From DASXRA01 sp046734315 (GTDB lineage Bacteria; Actinomycetota; Actinomycetes; Mycobacteriales; Jatrophihabitantaceae), in NCBI GenBank assembly GCA_046734315.1, contig JBKPQY010000154.1, positions 1 to 6,747 on the forward strand: a DNA stretch of 6,747 nt. The letters run 5' to 3'. The position numbers and the translations under genes were made by a program. The number at the start of each line of letters is the position of its first letter. The stretch's first letter is position 1. Shown in pieces: positions 1 through 4,751 of this stretch. Under the pieces are notes generated by a model. That model saw nothing but the letters and a program-made list of their open reading frames with translations. It was not told the origin of the DNA and did not search any database.

Positions 1-1
1 G

Positions 2-457
2 AGCAAGAAGAAGCTGCAGTTCGTCGTGCACGACTTCGTGGACGGCTTCGACACCTACACCGAGAAGCCGGGGCACACCTGGCCGGCCGACCTGGCATTC
101 GCCGACGTCGACCCGTCCGACTACGTCGCGGTCGTGGTGCCCGGCGGGCGGGCGCCCGAGTACATCCGCAACGACGCCGACGTGCAGCGCATCCTCAAGC
201 ACTTCGCCGCCGACGACAAGCCGATCGCGCACCTGTGCCACGGTCCGCTGGCCCTCGCCGCGGCGGATGTGTTGCGGGGGCGGCGCAGCGCCGCCTACCC
301 GGCGCTCGCCCCGGACATAGCCGCTGCCGGTGCCGAGTTCGTCGACGGGGAAGCAGTCGTCGACGGCGTGATGGTCTCCGGTCGAGCCTGGCCCGACCAC
401 CCCGCGTGGATGCGGGAGTTCATGGCGATTCTGCGAGCCAAAGCCCCCGTTCGGTAA
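2..457 (+). CDS. DJ-1/PfpI-family protein (glutamine amidotransferase-like), 5' end missing
   Basis: The frame is open from the left edge (codon 1 of the visible part at position 2), so the true start lies outside the window. 151 residues are visible, ending in TAA. Recognisable DJ-1/PfpI features are the strand-turn VVVPGGRAPEY (codons from about 134), and the nucleophile elbow AHLCHGPLALAAA with the candidate catalytic Cys at 236-238 followed by His. The segment HDFVDGFDTYTEKPGHTWPADLAFADVDPSDY is typical of the roughly 190-200 residue bacterial branch of the family. The missing part should hold the first beta strand and the acidic residue that pairs with the Cys. Family members include proteases, deglycase-like enzymes and stress chaperones, so the substrate cannot be told. 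It is followed after 44 nt by an acyl-CoA dehydrogenase in the same direction, suggesting one transcript. The family assignment is firm; the specific function is unknown. Confidence 0.9.
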   Translation, partial: SKKKLQFVVHDFVDGFDTYTEKPGHTWPADLAFADVDPSDYVAVVVPGGRAPEYIRNDADVQRILKHFAADDKPIAHLCHGPLALAAADVLRGRRSAAYPALAPDIAAAGAEFVDGEAVVDGVMVSGRAWPDHPAWMREFMAILRAKAPVR

Positions 458-501
458 GCGATGAGCGTTCGCGCGCTTGGCCCCGGCGGGATTGGCTAGT
501 C

Positions 502-1668
502 ATGGTCGACTTCGCACTGACGGAAGAGCAGAAGGCGATCCGCGACACTGCCCGGGCGTTCATTGCCGACCACGTCGTGCCCTTCGAACCCGAGGTGCTG
601 CGCCGCGAGCGGCGCGGCGAGCCGGGGATGACCCGCGACGAGCGACGCGAGCTGCAGCTCGCCGCCAGGAAGTTCGGGTTCTGGGGGCTGTCGACCCCCG
701 AGGAGTACGGCGGCATGAACCTGCCCGCGGTCACGCAGGCACTGGTCTGGACGGAGCTGGGCCGTACCTTCGTGCCGTTCTCGTTCGGCGGCGAGGCCGA
801 CAACATCCTGTACCACGCCAACGACGAACAGCGCGCTGCGTACCTGGTTCCAACGATCGAGGGCGAGCGTCTGTCGTGCTTCGCGATCACTGAACCCGGC
901 GCCGGCTCGGATGCCGCCAACATCAAGACCCGGGCCCGCCGTGACGGCGACGACTGGATCATCAACGGTGAGAAGACGTTTATCACGGGCGGCAACGACG
1001 CCGACTTCGCCATCGTCATCGCGGTCACTGACACACATGCCGGCGCGCGCGCGGGATCGACCGCGTTCCTCGTCGACCGGGAAATGGGCTGGACGTCGCA
1101 CTTCATCCAGACCATGGGCGAGGTCGGGCCGGCCTCGCTCGCGTTCGACGACGTTCGGGTGCCCGCCCGCAACGTGCTGGGCGAGGTCGGGCAGGGCTTC
1201 GAGCTGGCGATGGCGTGGATCGGCAGGGGGCGCTACCTGATTCCGGCGCGCGCGCTGGGGGCCGCGGAACGGCTGCTTGGGATGGCGCTCGACTATGCGA
1301 ACACCCGCGAGACGTTCGGCAGGCCGATCGGCGAGAACCAGGCGATCCAGTGGATGATCGCCGACTCCGAAGTCGAACTGGAAGCGGCACGCTGGCTGGT
1401 GCTGCGCGCCGCGTGGACCGTCGACCAAGGGCGCGACGCGCGGCATACGTCGTCGATGGCCAAGCTGTACGGGGCGAACATGGCCAACCACGTGGTCGAC
1501 CGCGTGCTGCAGATTCACGGCGGCATGGGCTATACCCGCGAGCTGCCCATCGAGCGCTGGTATCGCGAGGCGCGGCTGTGGCGCATCTTCGAAGGCACCG
1601 ACGAGATGCAGCGGCTGATCATCTCGCGTGATCTGCTGCGCGGCTACACCAAGATCGGGTTGGACTAG
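502..1668 (+). CDS. Acyl-CoA dehydrogenase, FAD-dependent
   Basis: 388 residues, the usual length for the family. The enzyme oxidises an acyl-CoA thioester to the 2,3-enoyl-CoA and passes electrons to an electron-transfer flavoprotein; it is presumably cytoplasmic. The start at ATG 502 gives the standard N-terminus (MVDFALTEEQKAIRDTARAF). The frame is open farther upstream, but that stretch is Arg-rich and overlaps the DJ-1 gene, so it is rejected. Domains in order are the N-terminal helical part (about 1-120), the beta barrel with signature CFAITEPGAGSD (126-137), and the C-terminal helical domain with TFGRPIGENQ (271-280), QIHGGMGYT (337-345) and FEGTDE. Glu364 aligns with the catalytic base of medium-chain enzymes (the YEGT motif). 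The ribosome site is weak (GGCGGG at 485-490). Chain length or branched-chain specificity cannot be read. The upstream DJ-1 gene and the converging reductase do not identify a pathway. Confidence 0.95.
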   Translation: MVDFALTEEQKAIRDTARAFIADHVVPFEPEVLRRERRGEPGMTRDERRELQLAARKFGFWGLSTPEEYGGMNLPAVTQALVWTELGRTFVPFSFGGEADNILYHANDEQRAAYLVPTIEGERLSCFAITEPGAGSDAANIKTRARRDGDDWIINGEKTFITGGNDADFAIVIAVTDTHAGARAGSTAFLVDREMGWTSHFIQTMGEVGPASLAFDDVRVPARNVLGEVGQGFELAMAWIGRGRYLIPARALGAAERLLGMALDYANTRETFGRPIGENQAIQWMIADSEVELEAARWLVLRAAWTVDQGRDARHTSSMAKLYGANMANHVVDRVLQIHGGMGYTRELPIERWYREARLWRIFEGTDEMQRLIISRDLLRGYTKIGLD

Positions 1669-1676
1669 GGCATCGC

Positions 1677-2540
1677 TCAGGACGCGTCGAGCCGGGCAAG
1701 CTGCTCGGCGCTGAGCTCCAGCCCGGCGGCTGCGGCCGAGTCGCTGATCGACTCGGGACGGCTCGCGCCGGGGATGGGGATGACCACCGGCGACTTCGCA
1801 AGCATCCAGGCCAGGCACACGCGCTGCGGCGAGGCGCCGACCTCGGTGCCGACCTGCTCGAAGGCGGCGTGCCTCCGGCCCAGGCCATGCGCGCTTCCGG
1901 CGCCTCCGAGCGGACTCCACGGCAGGAACGCCAGCCCCAGCTCATCGCAGAGCCGCAACTCCGGCTCGCTCGAGCGGAACCGAGGGGAGAACTCGTTCTG
2001 GACGCTGACCAGCGCATCGCCGAGGATCTCGCGGGCGAGACGGATCTGGTCCCGGTTGGCGTTCGAGATGCCGACCATGCGCGCCTTACCCGCGTCGTGG
2101 ATCTCCTTCAGCGTGCCCATGGCATCGGCGTACGGGACGCGCGGATCAGGTCGGTGGTGCTGGTAGAGGTCGATCTCCTCGACACCGAGGTTCTTCAGGC
2201 TGGCGTCAACGGCGGCGCGCAGCCCGGTGACCGAACTGTCCCGAGCCCAGCCGCCGCCCGCGGTGCGGGTGTGCCCACCCTTGGTCGCGACGAACACCGT
2301 GCCGCGGGCGCCGAGCCGGTGAAGCAGCGATGCGACCAGCCGCTCGTTGGCACCCATCGCCTCGGCACCGAGTACCGACGGGCCGTAGGCGATGGCGGTG
2401 TCGACGAACGTGATGCCGGCGTCGAGTGCGGCCCGCATCGTTGCCTCCGCTCGTTCCATCGGCACCGGCGGGTCGTCGAGTTGCATAGCGCCCAAGCCGA
2501 TCGCGCTGACGGTGTCGATGCCGATTCGCCGGGTCCGCAT
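1677..2540 (-). CDS. Aldo/keto reductase, NADP-dependent type
   Basis: 287 residues read leftward from ATG at 2540 to TGA at 1677-1679. The (beta/alpha)8 reductase fold is shown by the full catalytic tetrad: Asp47 (ITFVDTA), Tyr52 (IAYGPS), Lys87 (VATKGG) and His129 (LYQHHRPDP). VQNEFSP (180-186) and the cofactor-loop motif IPIPGASRPES (254-264) also fit. Family members reduce aldehydes or ketones with NADPH; the substrate is not predictable here. The length and the opening IGLGAMQLD resemble short AKRs of the pyridoxal-reductase/YdbC type, but this is only a resemblance. A GTG at 2582 would add 14 residues. ATG 2540 is preferred because AGGA (2549-2552 on the other strand) lies 8 nt before it and the homologous core begins there. 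The stop faces the acyl-CoA dehydrogenase stop across 8 nt, and the 5' side is divergent from the DinB-like gene. Confidence 0.94.
   Translation of the reverse strand: MRTRRIGIDTVSAIGLGAMQLDDPPVPMERAEATMRAALDAGITFVDTAIAYGPSVLGAEAMGANERLVASLLHRLGARGTVFVATKGGHTRTAGGGWARDSSVTGLRAAVDASLKNLGVEEIDLYQHHRPDPRVPYADAMGTLKEIHDAGKARMVGISNANRDQIRLAREILGDALVSVQNEFSPRFRSSEPELRLCDELGLAFLPWSPLGGAGSAHGLGRRHAAFEQVGTEVGASPQRVCLAWMLAKSPVVIPIPGASRPESISDSAAAAGLELSAEQLARLDAS
1691..1727. terminator. Possible shared stem-loop at the convergent gene ends
   Basis: GCCGGGC (1691-1697) and GCCCGGC (1721-1727) form a 7-bp inverted repeat with a 23-nt loop. It begins 22 nt after the dehydrogenase stop, inside the last codons of the reductase on the other strand. 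No T tract follows. The gap between the two stops is only 8 nt, so any terminator of the rightward transcript must lie inside the reductase gene; this is the best candidate seen. Confidence 0.25.
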
Positions 2541-2548
2541 GTCCCCGA

Positions 2549-2552
2549 TCCT
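2549..2552 (-). promoter_or_regulatory. Ribosome binding site of the aldo/keto reductase
   Basis: On the minus strand AGGA stands 8 nt before ATG 2540. It supports that start over the upstream GTG at 2582, which has no comparable purine-rich site and would sit on the candidate -10 box. Confidence 0.55.
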
Positions 2553-2580
2553 GGCATGCGTCGCGGACTGTTCGGCGCAC

Positions 2581-2586
2581 ACCGTA
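2581..2586 (-). promoter_or_regulatory. Candidate -10 element for the aldo/keto reductase
   Basis: Read on the minus strand this is TACGGT, matching the actinobacterial TAnnnT -10 pattern. Transcription would start near 2574 and give a leader of about 35 nt that includes the AGGA site. No convincing -35 is seen 17-18 nt upstream. The hexamer is half of a perfect 10-bp palindrome, so the match may be incidental. Confidence 0.25.
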
Positions 2587-2602
2587 CGGTCGGAGCTATA
2601 GC
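2581..2602. repeat. Two perfect palindromes in the divergent intergenic region
   Basis: ACCGTACGGT (2581-2590, perfect 10-bp palindrome) is followed 4 nt later by GCTATAGC (2595-2602, perfect 8-bp palindrome). Both lie in the 71 nt between the divergent aldo/keto reductase and DinB-like genes. The second overlaps the candidate -10 of the rightward gene, and the first covers its -35 zone and the leftward -10. This is the geometry of an operator, but no regulator gene adjoins and short palindromes arise by chance, so function is inference. Confidence 0.4.
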
Positions 2603-2612
2603 GTCGAAGTCA
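2599..2612 (+). promoter_or_regulatory. Candidate leaderless promoter (-10 TAGCGT) of the DinB-like gene
   Basis: TAGCGT at 2599-2604 fits the TAnnnT -10 consensus of actinobacteria and ends 7 nt before ATG 2612, so the transcript would begin at or next to the start codon. No Shine-Dalgarno is present in the nucleotides before the ATG (GCGTCGAAGTC), as expected of a leaderless mRNA. A -35 box is not evident. Confidence 0.55.
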
Positions 2613-3064
2613 TGACATCGACTGATCCCGGTGTCGGGATCGAGGCGGCTGTCGCACGCACTCTGGAACTCGCCGCCACCTGGATCGGGTGGGACGGCCG
2701 GCCGCGCGTCAGCGAGGACGGTGAGCGCATCTACACGCCGCACAAGGTCATCCGACGGCAGGCCGACCACCTGATCGACCACCTTGCGGAGGTCGAGGCG
2801 GCGCTCGCGGGCGTCCCGACCGAGCCGGACGCCTGGCACGGCAGCCTGGTCACGACGCATGCCGACTTCGCCCCGTTCACCGAGGTGGACCTGGACGAGG
2901 CACGTCAGCGCCTGACCCGCTTGGCCCGGACCTTCCGGCTGCGGCTGCTCGCCGCCGGTCCCGACGAGTGGGACCGCCCACGGGAGGGCTGGACGCTGCG
3001 CAAGATCGCCGAGCACCTGTCGACAAGTTGGTACGCCGAGCAGGTCGGCGACCTGTCGCGCTGA
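2612..3064 (+). CDS. Small DinB-like helical protein, function unknown
   Basis: 150 residues, soluble and mostly helical, with no signal peptide or membrane segment. It resembles the DinB/YfiT and mycothiol-dependent maleylpyruvate isomerase N-terminal superfamily. That fold is a four-helix bundle with a helix bearing HLIDHLAEVE (53-62), a linker, a second long helix (94-114), and the closing pattern DEWDRPREGWTLRKIAEHL (118-136). Superfamily members that bind metal use a His triad. Here His53/His57 and His135 are candidates, but the usual further His in the last helix is absent (TSWYAEQVG follows), so metal binding is doubtful. ATG 2612 is supported by the leaderless -10 box placed 7 nt before it. 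rarA begins 32 nt after its stop with its own promoter, so the two need not be one operon. The gene is real by codon bias and context. The family call is tentative, and no pathway is implied by the neighbours. Confidence 0.75.
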   Translation: MTSTDPGVGIEAAVARTLELAATWIGWDGRPRVSEDGERIYTPHKVIRRQADHLIDHLAEVEAALAGVPTEPDAWHGSLVTTHADFAPFTEVDLDEARQRLTRLARTFRLRLLAAGPDEWDRPREGWTLRKIAEHLSTSWYAEQVGDLSR

Positions 3065-3097
3065 CGTGCGTCCGCGTAGCTGCCTACGCTGAGCCGG
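3061..3097 (+). promoter_or_regulatory. Leaderless promoter of rarA
   Basis: CTGACG (3061-3066) matches the actinobacterial -35 TTGACR except at the first base. An 18-bp spacer leads to TACGCT (3085-3090), a match to the TAnnnT -10. Exactly 6 nt follow before GTG 3097. Transcription would start at the G of the start codon, and no Shine-Dalgarno is present. The -35 overlaps the TGA stop (3062-3064) of the DinB-like gene. This arrangement also fixes the rarA start. Confidence 0.65.
3074..3089. repeat. Inverted repeat over the rarA -10 element
   Basis: GCGTAG (3074-3079) and CTACGC (3084-3089) form a perfect 6-bp dyad around CTGC. The right arm covers most of the -10 box. As DNA it could be a repressor site. 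As RNA, in transcripts reading through from the DinB-like gene, it is a short hairpin 9 nt after that gene's stop and might act as a weak terminator. It does not match the actinobacterial LexA box (TCGAACNNNNGTTCGA). Confidence 0.4.
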
Positions 3098-4422
3098 TGA
3101 CCCTGTTCGACCCGCCGGCTGAGACTGCGCGTCAGACGGCGAATGCGCCGCTCGCCGCCCGCATGCGGCCGCGCACACTCGACGAGGTCGTCGGCCAGGA
3201 GCAGCTGCGCAGCGCCGGATCGCCGTTGCGGCGTCTCGTGGAGGGCGAGGAACCGATGTCGCTGATCCTGTTCGGCCCGCCCGGCAGTGGCAAGACGACG
3301 CTCGCGCTGATCGTGTCGAACGCCACGAACCGTCGCTTCGTGCAGATGTCGGCGCTCAATGCCGGCGTCAAGGACGTCCGCGCCGTGATCGACGATGCCC
3401 GACGCGAGTTGACCTATTCCGGCCGGCAGACGGTGCTGTTCATCGACGAGATCCACCGGTTTTCGAAGACGCAGCAGGACTCGCTACTCGGAGCGGTTGA
3501 GACACGCACCATCACGTTGGTCGCTGCTACCACCGAGAACCCGTTCTTCTCGATCGTCTCGCCACTGCTCTCGCGAAGCCTGATGCTCACCCTGCAGCCG
3601 CTCAGCGACGAGGACGTGAACGAGCTGGTCGACCGGGCACTGCGTGACGAGCGCGGCCTGGGCGGTGCCGTCACGCTGAAGGACGACGCACGGGCGCACC
3701 TGATCCGGATGGCGGCGGGCGACGCGCGACGTGCGCTCAACGCGCTGGAAGCGGCCGCCGGAACGTCCGAAATCATCGACCTACCCACCCTCGAGAAGGC
3801 CGTCGACACGGCGGCGGTGCGCTACGACCGCGACGGCGACCAGCACTACGACGTGATCAGCGCGTTCATCAAGTCGATCCGTGGCTCGGACGTCGACGCC
3901 GCGCTGCACTACCTGGCCCGGATGATCGAGGCCGGCGAGGACCCGCGCTTCATCGCCCGCCGGCTCGTGATCCACGCCAGCGAGGACATCGGCTTGGCCG
4001 ACCCGACTGCGTTGCTTGCTGCCGCGGCTGCGGCGCAGGCGGTGCAGCTCATCGGCCTGCCCGAGGCGCGCATCAACCTCGCGCAGGCCACCATCCACCT
4101 GGCGACCGCGCCGAAGTCGAATGCGGTGGTGCGCGCGATCGACGAGGCGCAAGGCGACGTGCGGGCCGGCATGGCGGGGGCCGTGCCGCCGCATCTGCGC
4201 GACGGGCACTATCCGGGCGCCGCGCGTCTCGGCCATGCGCAGCGTTACGTATACCCACCCGACACGGCCGAAGGCATTGCCGAGCAGCAATACCCGCCGG
4301 ACGAACTGGTCGGCCGCGACTACTACCGTCCGGGCAGTCACGGCGCCGAGCGTGGTTTGGCCGAGCGGCTGCCCAGGCTGCGGGCGGCAATCCGCGGAAC
4401 TGACGCGAGCGACCAGGACTGA
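3097..4422 (+). CDS. rarA: Replication-associated recombination protein A (RarA/MgsA), AAA+ ATPase
   Basis: 441 residues, close to family length. RarA (MgsA; WHIP/WRNIP1 in eukaryotes) is a tetrameric AAA+ ATPase related to clamp-loader subunits that acts at stalled replication forks. The start at GTG 3097 gives MTLFDPPAETARQ before the conserved PLAARMRPRTLDEVVGQEQL (19-38). Motifs visible: Walker A GPPGSGKT (60-67), Walker B LFIDEIHRF (114-122), sensor 1 ATTENPFFS (144-152), the arginine finger in LLSRS (157-161) and sensor 2 GDARRALNALE (208-218). The C-terminal tetramerisation region contains SIRGSDVDAALHYLARMI (260-277), ARRLVIHASEDIGLADP (287-303) and the conserved PPHLRDGHYPGA (364-375). 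All key ATPase residues are intact. It is followed after 74 nt by a small membrane protein gene and alaS, a neighbourhood seen in many actinobacteria. An upstream extension of the frame to 2968 overlaps the DinB-like gene and is rejected. Confidence 0.96.
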   Translation: MTLFDPPAETARQTANAPLAARMRPRTLDEVVGQEQLRSAGSPLRRLVEGEEPMSLILFGPPGSGKTTLALIVSNATNRRFVQMSALNAGVKDVRAVIDDARRELTYSGRQTVLFIDEIHRFSKTQQDSLLGAVETRTITLVAATTENPFFSIVSPLLSRSLMLTLQPLSDEDVNELVDRALRDERGLGGAVTLKDDARAHLIRMAAGDARRALNALEAAAGTSEIIDLPTLEKAVDTAAVRYDRDGDQHYDVISAFIKSIRGSDVDAALHYLARMIEAGEDPRFIARRLVIHASEDIGLADPTALLAAAAAAQAVQLIGLPEARINLAQATIHLATAPKSNAVVRAIDEAQGDVRAGMAGAVPPHLRDGHYPGAARLGHAQRYVYPPDTAEGIAEQQYPPDELVGRDYYRPGSHGAERGLAERLPRLRAAIRGTDASDQD

Positions 4423-4427
4423 CCCGG

Positions 4428-4433
4428 TAGGGT
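4428..4433 (+). promoter_or_regulatory. Candidate -10 element before the small membrane gene and alaS
   Basis: TAGGGT lies 5 nt after the rarA stop and fits TAnnnT. Transcription would start near 4440, giving a leader of about 57 nt that contains the GC hairpin at 4461-4480 and the ribosome site. No good -35 is seen at 17-18 nt, so this is a weak call; read-through from rarA could equally drive the genes. Confidence 0.35.
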
Positions 4434-4460
4434 CGCACGGCGTACCACTCGGAGCAAGCA

Positions 4461-4480
4461 CCGCGCGGTCCGCCGCGCGG
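4461..4480 (+). repeat. Perfect 8-bp GC hairpin directly before the Shine-Dalgarno
   Basis: CCGCGCGG (4461-4468), loop TCCG, CCGCGCGG (4473-4480). Each arm is itself a palindrome, so the arms are both direct and inverted repeats. The stem is eight G-C pairs. The Shine-Dalgarno AAGGGG begins 2 nt later at 4483. No T tract follows, so it is not a classic intrinsic terminator. Possible roles are a U-less terminator or pause after rarA, an mRNA 5'-stabilising stem, or a control on translation of the next gene. Confidence 0.6.
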
Positions 4481-4482
4481 CC

Positions 4483-4488
4483 AAGGGG
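4483..4488 (+). promoter_or_regulatory. Ribosome binding site choosing start GTG 4497
   Basis: AAGGGG with an 8-nt spacer to GTG 4497. The alternative GTG at 4488 overlaps this purine run and would have no usable site, so 4497 is chosen. Confidence 0.6.
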
Positions 4489-4496
4489 TGAGTTCG

Positions 4497-4751
4497 GTGA
4501 GCACGCGACTGTTCTGGCTGGCGATGGGCATCACGATCGGCGCGCTGACGATGCGCAAACTGTCGGCCGCGGCCCAGATGCTGACCCCGCGGGCCATCGC
4601 GCGGAGCTTCGGCGCCGGGCTCGCCGACATGTCCGAGTCACTGCGCGAATTCACCGCCGAGGTGCGCGACGCAATGCACGATCGCGAAGCCGAGTTGCGC
4701 GAGGGGACCGGTCTCGACGGTCGGCTCGGCCGCGTCCCGTACACGTCATGA
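4497..4751 (+). CDS. Small single-pass membrane protein upstream of alaS
   Basis: 84 residues from GTG 4497 (GTG 4488 would add 3). One hydrophobic segment at about 5-19 (LFWLAMGITIGALTM) is followed at once by RK, which suggests an N-out or signal-anchor helix with the rest in the cytoplasm. Residues 31-69 look like an amphipathic, charged helix (from PRAIARSFGAGL through the Glu-rich EAELRE) and could form a coiled coil. The tail (70-84) is Gly-rich and probably flexible. It matches the type of short protein, sometimes annotated DUF6167 or as hypothetical, that precedes alaS in many actinobacteria; I recognise position and layout rather than a defined function. Its TGA overlaps the alaS ATG as ATGA, so translation of the two is probably coupled. 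The function is unknown. Confidence 0.85.
   Translation: MSTRLFWLAMGITIGALTMRKLSAAAQMLTPRAIARSFGAGLADMSESLREFTAEVRDAMHDREAELREGTGLDGRLGRVPYTS

Noticed and set aside
235..501. Upstream extension of the dehydrogenase frame to 235.
   Set aside because: Overlaps the DJ-1 gene in another frame and gives an Arg-rich sequence unlike any dehydrogenase N-terminus; ATG 502 gives the standard start.
496..1920. Long open frame on the minus strand (474 codons) over the acyl-CoA dehydrogenase.
   Set aside because: Antisense shadow of a high-GC gene; the product is Arg/Pro-rich with no family motif, and the + strand gene is certain.
2968..3096. Upstream extension of the rarA frame to 2968.
   Set aside because: Overlaps the DinB-like gene and precedes the conserved RarA N-terminus; the leaderless promoter places the start at 3097.
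2195..3178. Minus-strand frame of 327 codons across the reductase start and the DinB-like gene.
   Set aside because: Runs through the divergent promoter region and a supported + strand gene; composition is not protein-like.
4429..4442. T-box-like sequence AGGGTCGCACGGCG upstream of alaS, matching most of the T-box consensus AGGGTGGNACCGCG.
   Set aside because: The essential TGGN that pairs with the tRNA 3' end reads TCGC. There are also only 6 nt of non-coding sequence upstream, with no room for a specifier stem outside rarA. Probably a chance match in GC-rich DNA.
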